A stretch of 64,000 nucleotides of DNA, from assembly GCF_002951835.1 (NCBI RefSeq), contig NZ_CP019448.1, positions 620,001 through 684,000 on the forward strand, read 5' to 3'. Under the pieces are notes generated by a model that did no database searches, was not told where the DNA came from, and saw only the letters and a list, made by a program, of their open reading frames with translations. A program made the translations under genes and the position numbers. This DNA comes from Simonsiella muelleri ATCC 29453. Its GTDB lineage: Bacteria; Pseudomonadota; Gammaproteobacteria; Burkholderiales; Neisseriaceae. This document shows, piece after piece, positions 16,092 through 25,127 of this stretch; the stretch's first letter is position 1; every line of letters begins with the position of its first letter.

Positions 16092-17534
16092 TTAATTTTT
16101 ATTGGCTAATTTTTCTTTCATTAATTGATGCAATGTTTTTTCAGCAGGTTTCATGGGAACGTGATTTTTCGTCCAATCGAATTGCCAGCTTGGTGTTAAA
16201 TTACGGAATTTGGTAATTGTCCAACCCAATGCCATGTACGATTTTTTACCCGAGAACAAACCATCAAAAATACGCCAAGACAATTGTTCACCCAATGAAT
16301 GTGATGCACCTTGCCCTTTGATTGGATGTGGGACAACTTCATCGGGACTGCGTTGCGCTTCTACGCGCAAACGTTGCATTTGTTCGGTAATTGGAATTTT
16401 CACAGGGCAAACTTCCACGCACGCGCCACACATTGAGCAAGCAGTTGGCAAATCACGCGTTTTGTCCAAACCCAACAAATGGGGCGACAAAATTTCGCCA
16501 ATAGGACCAGGATAAGTTGTACCATACGCCGCTCCACCCACACGCGAATACACAGGACAGTGATTCATACATGCACCACAACGAATACATTGCAAGGTCT
16601 GGCGCATTTGCTCTTCAACGTAGGCTTGAGTACGACCGTTGTCCAACAAGACCAAGTGCATTTCTTGTGGGCCGTCTAATTCTTCGCTACGGCGTGGACC
16701 TGTAATCATGTTGAAATAAGTTGTGATGTTTTGACCAATTGCGGTGCGTGGCAATTGGCTGTATAACGGCACCACGTCGGTTAATTTGGCGACTACTTTC
16801 TCAATGCCTGTAATCGCGATGTGAACAGGCGGTACGCTGGTTGTCAAACGTCCGTTGCCTTCATTTTCTACCAAACACAACGTGCCAGTTTCTGCAACAG
16901 CAAAATTTACACCACTTAAGCCCACGTCTGCGGTGCGATAAATATCGCGTAACGCCATACGTGCAAAACCTGTTAATTTATCCACATCATCGGTTAATTC
17001 GGTACCAATATTTTTATGAAATAATTCACTTACTTGCTCTTTGGTTTTGTGAATGGCGGGCATCACGATGTGAGTGGGTTTTTCACCGGCCATCTGCACG
17101 ATGTATTCACCCAAATCGCTTTCAATCGCTTGAACGCCATGGTCAGCAAGGTAGTGATTTAATTCTACTTCTTCGCTAACCATGGATTTGCCTTTGACCA
17201 TTAATTTACCTTGATGGTCGCCAATGATGCCATGAATAATTTGGCAGGCTTCTAAAGGCGTTTCTGCCCAATGCACTTTGACACCCAATTTGGTTAAATT
17301 GCTTTCCAGTTGTTCCAGCAATTCAGGCAGCCTTGAGAGTGAGCGTTTGCGGACGTGTGAACACAAATCGCGCAATAATTGCAATTCGTGTTCATCAGAC
17401 AAAACAGCTTTGCGTTTAGTCATCAGCATATCCATTGCGGTACGTAGACTTTTACGCAGTGGTTTGTCTGCTAAGGCAACTTCAGCATTTTGCTTGAAAG
17501 TTTCGGGATAAAAATGAACGGTTTGTGTTGTCAT
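16092..17534 (-). CDS. lutB: Lactate utilisation iron-sulfur protein LutB
   Basis: 480 residues, ATG at 17534. The two ferredoxin-like clusters are intact: CIRCGACMNHCP near residue 315 and CSMCGACVEVCP near 365. N-terminal motifs of the LUD domain are seen (VKGKSMVSEEVELNHYL, ESDLGEYIVQMAGEKPTHIV, GVNFAVAETGTLCLVENEGN). With LutA and LutC it forms the complex that oxidises L-lactate to pyruvate and passes electrons into the respiratory chain. Gene order on this strand is lutA, lutC, lutB, then lldP. A 138-nt gap with three DUS copies separates lutC and lutB, so co-transcription is likely but not certain. Confidence 0.94.
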   Translation of the reverse strand: MTTQTVHFYPETFKQNAEVALADKPLRKSLRTAMDMLMTKRKAVLSDEHELQLLRDLCSHVRKRSLSRLPELLEQLESNLTKLGVKVHWAETPLEACQIIHGIIGDHQGKLMVKGKSMVSEEVELNHYLADHGVQAIESDLGEYIVQMAGEKPTHIVMPAIHKTKEQVSELFHKNIGTELTDDVDKLTGFARMALRDIYRTADVGLSGVNFAVAETGTLCLVENEGNGRLTTSVPPVHIAITGIEKVVAKLTDVVPLYSQLPRTAIGQNITTYFNMITGPRRSEELDGPQEMHLVLLDNGRTQAYVEEQMRQTLQCIRCGACMNHCPVYSRVGGAAYGTTYPGPIGEILSPHLLGLDKTRDLPTACSMCGACVEVCPVKIPITEQMQRLRVEAQRSPDEVVPHPIKGQGASHSLGEQLSWRIFDGLFSGKKSYMALGWTITKFRNLTPSWQFDWTKNHVPMKPAEKTLHQLMKEKLANKN

Positions 17535-17672
17535 TATATTCTCTCTTTACTGTTTTTATTTTTAGGGGAAGTCTGCATGCGTATTTTCAGGCTACCTAAA
17601 ATATGAAAACTGTCTTTGTATTGTTTTTCAGGCTGCCTGAAAGTTGTCAATTCTTCAGGCAGCCTGAAATAT

Positions 17673-18371
17673 TTATTCTGCCAAATCTTCTGCTTTTACG
17701 CCTTTGGGCAAAATCGCTAAAATGACCATATCTTTGGGGCCGTGTGCGCCATAAGCCAGCGTTAATTGAATATCTGCTGTTTTAGATGGCCCAGACACCA
17801 ACACCACATTCGTAGGCATATCTTCTGCCATTTTTTCGCCAATCATTGCCGCGTAAAATGTGTCATACATTTTGCTCGCGTCAAACAACGCAATATGTAC
17901 TGGTGGAACAAGGCTTTGCGTACGTGGTTCAGCGGGTGTGGGGAATAACATTACCGTACCTGTGTGCGCGATGCCACAACGAACATCAGTAAAACCAGCT
18001 TGGATATCCGCAAAAAATTCATCTTTCCAATCTTCAATCACGCGGTCAAAATGTTTGACTTGCGCCTTACCAGCAGCCTGAACCGCTTTGATGGCTTTTT
18101 TGCCGCTTTCGGTTTGTGTGGGCAACAGAATATTTTGCAAATTTTTTTGTTCAATCACTTGGTTTAATACATCTGTCCAATTTTTTTCGGTTACCCAAAA
18201 AATTTCAGTTTTTACCGCCCGCATGGTTTTTGCCCAATGTTTCAAGCGAGCGACATCGCTTTCCCAAGTTGGGGTCATTTCTGCATAATATTCAGCCACT
18301 TCAGGTTCACGCAAGACGGTAGCATTGGCAGCTTTTAGTTTATTTAAAATATTGTAGCGAGCGGCACTCAT
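17673..18371 (-). CDS. lutC: Lactate utilisation protein LutC
   Basis: 232 residues with ATG at 18371, overlapping the lutA stop by 4 nt. LUD-domain motifs are seen: FFADIQAGFTDVRCGIAHTG, MLFPTPAEPRTQSLVPPVHIAL and VVLVSGPSKTADIQLTLAYGAHGP. LutC is part of the LutABC L-lactate oxidation complex; its exact biochemical role is less clear than that of the Fe-S subunits. No Fe-S cysteine motif is present, as expected. Confidence 0.92.
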   Translation of the reverse strand: MSAARYNILNKLKAANATVLREPEVAEYYAEMTPTWESDVARLKHWAKTMRAVKTEIFWVTEKNWTDVLNQVIEQKNLQNILLPTQTESGKKAIKAVQAAGKAQVKHFDRVIEDWKDEFFADIQAGFTDVRCGIAHTGTVMLFPTPAEPRTQSLVPPVHIALFDASKMYDTFYAAMIGEKMAEDMPTNVVLVSGPSKTADIQLTLAYGAHGPKDMVILAILPKGVKAEDLAE

Positions 18372-19123
18372 GCTTTACCTCCAGTGCGTTTTAATAAGAA
18401 TGATGCGATGTGTTGTGGGCGTGGCATATTGGGTTCATCTTTGGCGATTTTGCCACCGATATTCATCATACAACCGCAATCCGCGCTGACAATGGCGGTT
18501 GCGCCTGTATCTTTAAGTGCTTGGACTTTGTCGGTAACCATTGCGCCAGAAATATTAGAATGTTTCACGGAGAATGTGCCACCGAATCCACAACATTCGC
18601 TTTCGTGGTCATGTACCACGCGTTCTACGTTTTGCAGGCTGTCAATTAATTTCCAACCGCTTGTGTGTACGTCCATTTCACGGCGTGCTGCACAAGACGT
18701 GTGGACGGCGACTTTAATTGGTTCGCCTTGGTCTTTGGGTTCATAGCCGATGTTGAGTAAAAAGTGGGTAAATTCCACTACACGGTCGGCGATTTGATTG
18801 GCTTTGGTTTCGTACTCGCTGCCTGCAAACAATTTGCGCCAGTGCAGAGCCATCATGCCACCGCATGAACCTGATGGCACAACAATCGGATAATTTTCGG
18901 GGAATAAATCCAGTTGTGCTTTAGCCACTTCAAAGGCTTCTTTTGGGTGTCCAGACGAATAAGCTGGTTGACCGCAGCAACTTTGTTCCATAGGAAAATG
19001 GACTTTAATACCTTGTTGTTCAATGAGTGTAATGGCGTCCATGCCTGCTTCGGGCATAAACATATCCAATACGCACGTTCCGAAAAAATAAATGTCGGTT
19101 GGTTTGGTTGAATTTGTGTTCAT
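18368..19123 (-). CDS. lutA: Lactate utilisation protein LutA
   Basis: 251 residues from the ATG at 19123, preceded by AAAGG; the frame is open further to 19201 but the family begins near TDIYFFGTCVLDMFMPEAG. Two CCG domains (DUF224 type) are seen: SCCGQPAYSSGH near residue 50 and ECCGFGGTFSVKH near 180, with DCGCMMNIGG near 215. These cysteines bind a non-canonical Fe-S cluster in the heterodisulfide reductase-like fold. First gene of the lut transcript on this strand. Confidence 0.94.
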   Translation of the reverse strand: MNTNSTKPTDIYFFGTCVLDMFMPEAGMDAITLIEQQGIKVHFPMEQSCCGQPAYSSGHPKEAFEVAKAQLDLFPENYPIVVPSGSCGGMMALHWRKLFAGSEYETKANQIADRVVEFTHFLLNIGYEPKDQGEPIKVAVHTSCAARREMDVHTSGWKLIDSLQNVERVVHDHESECCGFGGTFSVKHSNISGAMVTDKVQALKDTGATAIVSADCGCMMNIGGKIAKDEPNMPRPQHIASFLLKRTGGKA

Positions 19124-19205
19124 TTTTTTGCCTTTCGGACGATTTTTGTTTGTGCTTTGTAAAAAGATGATTACTTTAAGTAATCGCCTGTAATTCGTCA
19201 AGTAC

Positions 19206-19394
19206 TTAAACCACTTTAATTTTGCCTGTAACCGCTTGGGTAATTAGGGCGGTGCGGTATTCTTTTAGGTGGTTTATGGCTTGTTCAACTTTATCGTGTA
19301 AGCGGTCAATTTTGTGGGTTTTTTGGTCTAGGTAATTGGCGATGGTGGTTTGCTCGGGAAGTGAGGGCAGCCAACCAAAAGTATTGGGACAATC
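19206..19394 (-). pseudogene. hsdS: C-terminal remnant of a type I restriction specificity subunit
   Basis: Read leftward, CPNTFGWLPSLPEQTTIANY, LDQKTHKIDRLHDKVEQAI and LKEYRTALITQAVTGKIKVV run to a stop. This is the conserved C-terminal helix and tail of HsdS proteins. Only about 60 residues survive; no target-recognition domain, hsdM or hsdR lies nearby. It ends 83 nt from the lutA start. It marks a lost type I RM locus or a transferred fragment. Confidence 0.75.
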
Positions 19395-19467
19395 CTAGAT
19401 AACTGGGGGAAATTCACTTTTCAGTTAGAATATTCCCTTATCAACAAAAATACCGCTGCCTGAAATC

Positions 19468-19534
19468 TTGGCTGTGAATACAGGTTATTTAAAGATAGAA
19501 AGCTAGGATTTTGTAAAGGTTTCGGGCTGAAAAT
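19468..19534. repeat. Half copies of two MITE families side by side
   Basis: TTGGCTGTGAATACAGGTTA (19469-19488) is one end of family A without its final bases. TTTGTAAAGGTTTCGGGCTG (19511-19530) is one end of family D. The other ends are missing. The stretch 19395-19555 otherwise holds no gene. Confidence 0.5.
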
Positions 19535-19555
19535 TCAGGCTGAAAATATTATTGA

Positions 19556-20674
19556 TTACAAAGCCCATATTGCAGCAATAGCACGTGCGGTGCGTTCTAC
19601 ATTTTGCTCGGCATTGGCCAACACATCGGGCAAACTTGCCACACGGTCAATGCTCGGGAACACCGCCGCAAAACCCAACGCATACAATTCATCTACATCC
19701 GCCACGCTGCCTGCTAAACCCACTACAGGCACACCGTATTCTTGCGCCACACGCAGTACGCCCAACGGTGCTTTGCCAAAAGTCGTTTGACCGTCCATGC
19801 AGCCCTCACCCGTGATAACCAAATCTGCTCCGGATATTTTATTTGCTAATTCGGTTACTTCTAGAACAATGTCAATCCCCGAACGCAATTGCGCTCCCAA
19901 TAAAGCACGTAAGCCAAAACCCAATCCACCAGCTGCACCACTGCCTGCTTCATCGCGAAAATCTGTACCGTTACGCGCCAACACGTCTGCAAAATTCGTT
20001 AAAGCCGTGTCTAATTCACGAACCATTTGAATATTCGCGCCTTTTTGTTTGCCAAATACAGCACTTGCCCCCGAATCGCCACACAACGGATTGACCACAT
20101 CGCACGCCGCCACAATCTCACAATCGTCTAGTTCATATAAACTGCTAGACGTATTGACTGCCGCCAAATAACGTAATGCTGCGCCACCGCGTGGTAAATC
20201 ACGCCCCGCCTTATCTAGTAAGCGAAAACCCAACGCTTGCGCCATTCCTGCGCCGCCATCATTGGTAGCAGAACCGCCAATCCCCAAAATAATCCGTTTG
20301 ATGCCCCGCCCTAACGCATCAGCAATCATTTCTCCTACACCATAAGTACTGGTTTTCATTGGATTTCGTTCGGCTGGTGTGAGTAAATGTAATCCAGCTG
20401 CTTCCGCTATTTCCATTACAGCCGTACCGTTGGGTAACACGCCATATTTTGCCAATACTTGTCGCCCCAATGGATCAGATACGCGTACATTTACCCATTC
20501 GCCACCACAAGCCGACACCAAAGCCGCCGCTGTGCCTTCACCACCGTCAGCCATAGGGATTTGAACATATTGAACATTGGGAGCAATTTTCGCAAAACCA
20601 CGTTGAATAGCTGCACACGCCTGTGGCGCAGTTAAACTTTCTTTAAAAGAATCTGTAGCAATGACAATTTTCAC
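19556..20674 (-). CDS. glxK: Glycerate kinase
   Basis: 372 residues from the GTG at 20674, with AGAAAG upstream; the frame opens further but glycerate kinases begin KIVIATDSFKESLTA. Motifs: QIPMADGGEGTAAAL near 50, GIGGSATNDGGAGMAQALG near 125, and LVITGEGCMDGQTTFGKAP near 275. It phosphorylates glycerate to 2-phosphoglycerate (class I, GarK/GlxK fold) in the cytosol. It stands alone between the HsdS remnant and the IS element; no glyoxylate genes are beside it. Confidence 0.93.
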   Translation of the reverse strand: MKIVIATDSFKESLTAPQACAAIQRGFAKIAPNVQYVQIPMADGGEGTAAALVSACGGEWVNVRVSDPLGRQVLAKYGVLPNGTAVMEIAEAAGLHLLTPAERNPMKTSTYGVGEMIADALGRGIKRIILGIGGSATNDGGAGMAQALGFRLLDKAGRDLPRGGAALRYLAAVNTSSSLYELDDCEIVAACDVVNPLCGDSGASAVFGKQKGANIQMVRELDTALTNFADVLARNGTDFRDEAGSGAAGGLGFGLRALLGAQLRSGIDIVLEVTELANKISGADLVITGEGCMDGQTTFGKAPLGVLRVAQEYGVPVVGLAGSVADVDELYALGFAAVFPSIDRVASLPDVLANAEQNVERTARAIAAIWAL

Positions 20675-20776
20675 AATATTAACTTTCTGAAAAATAATGA
20701 ACACATTATTATCGTCAAAAACAGGCTGCCTGAAAACCCATATATTGTTTTCAGGCAGCCTGAAAGGCTAATTTTT

Positions 20777-21772
20777 ACGCCATTCTCAACACCCAATTAA
20801 CCCAGCAAATTGAGTAATTGGGTGTTGAATTTGTTGATTCAGTAAACAGCAAAAATTATGCGATAAAATTTTCCGAATAAAACGGTTAGATTGGTGAAAC
20901 AGATTTTTTGTACGAACTATTTCCATGTTAAATCTCTCTGTTAATTGACCAATAACTGTTTCAATCATACGGCGACTATTTTTTAGCCATTTGAGAAATT
21001 GAGGACTTCTGTCATCTTTCATATTGCTACGATAAGGTGTTTGTAAATTAATATGGCTTTGTTTCATTTCATCTTTTAATTCAGAACTTAAATACCCTTT
21101 GTCCGCACCAACAAACCCTGTTTTGCCTTCTAAAAGTTCAGGTAATACCTGCCGTTCATCAACATTGGCAGCTGTAAAAGTAAAGGCTTTAATCATACCT
21201 GAGCGAGTAATCAAAAGATGACCTTTAAAACCATAATAGGTCTCTTTTTTGGAAGCGCAATAACCGAACGTCGCATATGCACGAAAATTTTGATGGCGTT
21301 TAGCTCGGGCAAATTTACAGACTGCAATAGGAAAGGCATCTGCATAATACTCTGTTTGCTCACACCAATTTGCAGTGATTTTTTGATGCATTTGTTGTTT
21401 AACCCAATACAAATTGGCACATTGTTTGGCAAAATTAGGGTAAGAGCCTAAATTGGGAAACCAATTTTGCCAATGTTGTTTGAAATATTGCCAAATTTTT
21501 TTATCGGTATCCATACCGAGAAATTCGCCAACAATTTCCATACAAATCAGTTCACAATCTGAAAGTTTGGGTGCAAAGCCACCTTGTCTTAATGGTTTTT
21601 GAACGAGCTGATTGTATAAAGCATCTACCATTAGATACGTTTTAATGATAAATTCGTCTTGGGGCATAACTGTCTCTCTTTCGGATTATCTTGACGGGTA
21701 TCTTTAAGAGTGGGGTTATGCCCCTTTTTATTCAATTGCCATATCTTAATTAGATAGAGTTGAGAATGGCGT
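20777..21772 (-). mobile_element. IS982-family insertion sequence, complete, with target duplication
   Basis: A 996-bp element. Its ends are the 14-bp inverted repeat ACGCCATTCTCAAC, and it is flanked by the 7-bp direct repeat AATTTTT (20770-20776 and 21773-21779), which I read as the target-site duplication. One transposase gene fills it. The right end lies inside the 3' end of the amidase gene: the insertion broke that stop codon (see the amidase entry). Intact ends, duplication and gene suggest a fairly recent insertion. Confidence 0.9.
20786..21667 (-). CDS. IS982-family transposase
   Basis: 293 residues and no frameshift. Family layout: N-terminal GGFAPKLSDCELICMEIVGEF, then EYYADAFPIAVCKFARAKRH with the first catalytic Asp, KETYYGFKGHLLITRSGMI, and FVGADKGYLSSELKDEM with the second Asp, followed by the Glu in RRMIETVIGQLTERFN. 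Such enzymes move the element by a DDE mechanism. ATG at 21667 with AGAGA upstream. Likely functional. Confidence 0.92.
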   Translation of the reverse strand: MPQDEFIIKTYLMVDALYNQLVQKPLRQGGFAPKLSDCELICMEIVGEFLGMDTDKKIWQYFKQHWQNWFPNLGSYPNFAKQCANLYWVKQQMHQKITANWCEQTEYYADAFPIAVCKFARAKRHQNFRAYATFGYCASKKETYYGFKGHLLITRSGMIKAFTFTAANVDERQVLPELLEGKTGFVGADKGYLSSELKDEMKQSHINLQTPYRSNMKDDRSPQFLKWLKNSRRMIETVIGQLTERFNMEIVRTKNLFHQSNRFIRKILSHNFCCLLNQQIQHPITQFAGLIGC

Positions 21773-22385
21773 AATTTTTATATTTTGTTAAACCATTAGA
21801 AACCGATTGTGCTAATTTTTTTGATATTTCTCGTTGATATTTTGGATCATTCAATTTTTTTAAATCATTTGGATTATTCAAATAGCCCATTTCCACTAAC
21901 ATGGAAACACAACTGGGCTTTTTATCGCGTATCACTCTGAATCTAGATATTTTATAACGGCGTTTGGGATTTAATGCGCGTTGTGTTGCTTGTGCAATTT
22001 TTCTGGTGCGAGTATTGGCAGTGGGATACACATGAACGGTTGCGCCTTGAGCTTGTGTTTGTTTTTCCTGCCGAGACGCATCAATATGCACCGAAATAAA
22101 AGCGTTTTGACACAATTGTCTGCCTTTTAACAATCTTGTATTCAAATTTAAAAATTGGTCTTTCGTTCGTGTCATGGCCACATCGTGTCCATGCGTTCTA
22201 AATTCTTGCGCCACTTGTTGGCTGATTTTTAGTGTCAGATTTTTTTCCAAATACGTTACGCCATCAAATGTTCGTTTTGCGCCAGGGTCGTGTCCACCAT
22301 GTCCAGCATCAATCACAATGCTGGCCGCCCACGCCACGTGAATCGTACAAAAAAGCAGCAACGCTACTTTTATTAAAAATTTCAT
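21750..22385 (-). CDS. N-acetylmuramoyl-L-alanine amidase, C-terminus altered by the IS
   Basis: 211 residues: a signal peptide (MKFLIKVALLLFCTIHVAWA), then an Amidase_3 domain with IDAGHGGHDPGA (zinc His), the Glu in TYLEKNLTL, FISVHIDAS (second His) and the catalytic Glu in VEMGYLNN. It would cut peptide stems from peptidoglycan in the periplasm. There is no AMIN domain, so it is shorter than AmiC. The last seven residues (YAILNSI) are encoded by the IS end; without the IS the frame reads KYKN and stops at TAG, so the ancestral protein ended there. The active domain is untouched. Confidence 0.88.
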   Translation of the reverse strand: MKFLIKVALLLFCTIHVAWAASIVIDAGHGGHDPGAKRTFDGVTYLEKNLTLKISQQVAQEFRTHGHDVAMTRTKDQFLNLNTRLLKGRQLCQNAFISVHIDASRQEKQTQAQGATVHVYPTANTRTRKIAQATQRALNPKRRYKISRFRVIRDKKPSCVSMLVEMGYLNNPNDLKKLNDPKYQREISKKLAQSVSNGLTKYKNYAILNSI

Positions 22386-22517
22386 ATAATCAATCCCCTC
22401 TTTAAATTAAGTGATGATTTAATTATAGCGAAAATGTTTTTCAGGCTGCCTGAAAATACTGTTTTAACGTATAATTTGTGTGAAAACTGTTTACTTTTTG
22501 AGACAAGGCGATAAAAA

Positions 22518-23309
22518 ATGTTGAAACAACGGATTTTGACAGCATTAATATTATTACCCATTATGTTGCTGATGTTGCTGTGGGCGAATCAGGCGATTTG
22601 GGGATTATTTTGTGGACTGATTGCGCTGTTGGCGTTGTGGGAATATGGGCGGATTGTGGGCTTCTCACGCACCACACAACGCAGTTATCTTATCGGGACT
22701 GCGTTTTTTTTATTAACCGCATTAATGGGGGATTGGGCATTGCCTGCGTTTGTGTGGTTATTGGCGTTGGCGTTTTGGTTGGTGGTTATGCCGATGTGGT
22801 TACGCAAAAAATGGATACCGCAAGATGTGTGGGCAATGGCGTGTGGTTGGTTATTGATGCTGCCATTTTGGTTTGGTATGTTGCTGCTTCGCCCTGAAAA
22901 TGAGTCGGTTGCGTCATTGTTGTCGGTGATGTTGCTGGTGTGGATTGCGGACAGTGGGGCGTATTTTGTTGGGCGTGCATGGGGAAAACACAAGCTTGCG
23001 CCTGTAATTAGCCCGAAAAAAAGTTGGGAAGGCGCAATTGGTGGTTGGATAATTGTGTTGATTTATATGTGTTGGGCGCGAGAATGGGGCTGGCTGGGCG
23101 TGAAAATGAGTTGGTTTGGCACAATGTTGTTGTCTACGATTTTGGTGGCGGTAAGCATTGGTGGTGATTTACTGGAGAGTTGGCTAAAACGCGCACATGG
23201 CGTAAAAGACAGCAGCCAATTATTACCTGGGCACGGTGGTGTATTTGACCGCATTGACAGTTTAATAGCGGTAATAGTGGTTTATTCAGCCATGATGGTT
23301 TTATGGTAA
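22518..23309 (+). CDS. cdsA: Phosphatidate cytidylyltransferase
   Basis: 263 residues with about seven hydrophobic helices. The CDP-DG synthase signature is in the last third: DSGAYFVGRAWGKHKLAP, SPKKSWEGAIGG and SIGGDLLESWLKRAHGVKDS, then LPGHGGVFDRIDSL. It makes CDP-diacylglycerol from phosphatidate and CTP in the inner membrane. Usually found with uppS and dxr; here uppS is 40 kb away. A -10-like TATAAT at 22470 lies in the region shared with the divergent amidase gene. Start has a weak ACAAGGCG ribosome site. Confidence 0.95.
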   Translation: MLKQRILTALILLPIMLLMLLWANQAIWGLFCGLIALLALWEYGRIVGFSRTTQRSYLIGTAFFLLTALMGDWALPAFVWLLALAFWLVVMPMWLRKKWIPQDVWAMACGWLLMLPFWFGMLLLRPENESVASLLSVMLLVWIADSGAYFVGRAWGKHKLAPVISPKKSWEGAIGGWIIVLIYMCWAREWGWLGVKMSWFGTMLLSTILVAVSIGGDLLESWLKRAHGVKDSSQLLPGHGGVFDRIDSLIAVIVVYSAMMVLW

Positions 23310-23311
23310 AG

Positions 23312-23454
23312 TAAAACATCCTCAATCAACAGCCCAGTACCGCATCTCTGTTGTATTTTCAGACGACCTGCGCAATCAAATACTCGCCACCATCACCGCC
23401 CTGAATAGCGACAAAACCCTATTGCACTACCTGGTGGAGATTTGCCAGCGGTAG
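23312..23454 (+). pseudogene. C-terminal fragment of an unidentified protein with a foreign DUS
   Basis: A frame without a start reads QYRISVVFSDDLRNQILATI, TALNSDKTLLHYLVEICQR and stops at 23452. Base use (GCC, ACC, CTG) is richer in GC than the surroundings. It contains the mucosa-type DUS (see next entry). I cannot name the gene; the next 100 nt hold nothing convincing. Confidence 0.35.
23358..23369 (-). repeat. DUS of the Neisseria mucosa dialect
   Basis: The 12-mer AGGTCGTCTGAA (complement strand) is the AG-mucDUS dialect, unlike the AGGCTGCCTGAA used everywhere else in this window. It lies in the fragment at 23312-23454 and points to DNA received from a mucosa-type Neisseria. Confidence 0.7.
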
Positions 23455-23563
23455 TCGTTGGGAAAACGGGATAGGAGTGTGGGGTATGTGGCGGGGTTGT
23501 TTGGGGAAGATTAAAAAATAAATAATAGATGTGTAAGTACTTTTATGATGGGATAAACAATAA

Positions 23564-25050
23564 ATGAGTCGAAAAAGCATTTTAGAACTGAACGCTAATG
23601 AAGCAAGGCAATTCTTTTTGAAACATGAAAGCTATTGCAACATTGATTTACCTAAATATTTTTCATTCTCTGAATTATTAGAGAAAATATCTAATGAATA
23701 TTCAGGGAAATCGTTGGGAGATTTTTCAGACAAAAAGAAAATGACGAATTTAGATGATGTGAATTATCTTTATATATGCCAATAAAGATGGGAAATTATC
23801 ATGGAGACCATTGCAGATTATAAATCCTTTAGTATATGTGGCATTGGTACATAAAATTACCGAACAGGAAAATTGGGAAAAGCTACAAGCAAGATTTGAG
23901 AAGTTTAGTAAAAATGAAAAAATAAAATGCTTAAGCATACCCATTCAATCAGATAGTCAACAATCTGACAAAGCTCAGCAAATTTCAAATTGGTGGGCAC
24001 AAGTAGAACAGCAGTCTATTTTGCTCTCATTGGAATATGACTACATTTTTGATACAGATGTGGCAGACTGTTATGGTTCAATATATACGCATTCGATTGC
24101 ATGGGCGGTAGAAGGCAAGAAAATCGCTAAAGCAAATAGAAACAATAATTTGTTAGGTAATTTTATTGATAAAAGCATTCAAAATGCACAAAACCAGCAA
24201 ACAAACGGCATTCCACAAGGTTCTGTTTTAATGGATTTTATCGCTGAAATTATATTGGGTTACATTGACAGGATTCTAGGTGTTTTCTTAAAGAAGCAAA
24301 AAATAACGAATTATCAAATCTTACGTTATCGTGATGATTATCGAATTTTTGTTTGTAATCATAATGATGGTGAGAGCATTCTAAAAATATTGTCTGAAAT
24401 ATATGATGCCGTTTGGCTTCAAGCTGAATGCAAGTAAAACAAAAGGAAGCCAAGATGTTATTACTCAATCAATAAAAAAGGACAAACTGGCTTGGTTGGC
24501 TATTCCTCAAAATAATCGAATCAGTTTGCAAAAGCAACTTTTGCTTATTAGACAGCATAGTATCAATTATGCTAATTCTGGTAGTTTAAATACCGCATTG
24601 AATAAATTTGATAAACAGATAGAGAGAATTAGAAATAAACAAGGAAAAGTGCGTAATATAGAGCAGCTTATTAGTATTGCAACAGATATTGCATACCATA
24701 ATCCGAGGGTAATACCAGTGTGCTGCGCAATCATTAGTAAATTACTTTCAGAATTAGATGATAGTAGACATATGTCTTTATTAGTTTATAGTAAATTAAG
24801 TAGGATTTCTAATTCAGGATTTGCACAGATTTGGTTGCAAAGAATGTTGAAAGATAATTTAAGTGAATTTAAGTTTTCTGAAAAAATATGTGAATTGAAT
24901 AATAGTCAGATAAGTTTGTGGAATTACGACTGGGTAAATAGTCAGGATATGTTAAATATATTGAAGAACACTTCTATTTTCTTGCAAGCAGAATTCGATA
25001 GATTAGATAACATTATTCCTAATAATGAAATTGATCCTTTTGATTATTAG
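23564..25050 (+). pseudogene. DRT/unknown-group reverse transcriptase with two frameshifts
   Basis: Three overlapping frames join into one protein of about 490 residues. The first (23564-23785) begins MSRKSILELNANEARQFFLK. The frame shifts near 23785, after which YANKDGKLSWRPLQIINPLV continues. RT motifs are intact in the second frame: A, FDTDVADCYGSIYTHS; B, NGIPQGSVLMDFIAE; C, ILRYRDDYRIFV. The second shift is near 24410, followed by FGFKLNASKTKGSQDV and a helical C-terminal part to 25050. This is the type of stand-alone RT linked to phage defence (DRT systems). The region is AT-rich and has no DUS. Exact class not settled. As it stands it could not make the full enzyme, unless the shifts are sequencing errors. 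Confidence 0.8.
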
Positions 25051-25127
25051 CAAATAAATGTAGATGTCTGATTTTAGGTAGTCCTAACCATGCCCTAAAA
25101 ACGCGCTCAAACTCCCAAGGAGTCCGC

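Noticed and set aside
19585..20094. Plus-strand Pro/Thr/His-rich frames opposite glycerate kinase
   Set aside because: Antisense shadows of a well-supported gene.
24250..24468. Minus-strand frame in the reverse transcriptase gene
   Set aside because: Antisense to the conserved RT motifs; no homology or ribosome site.
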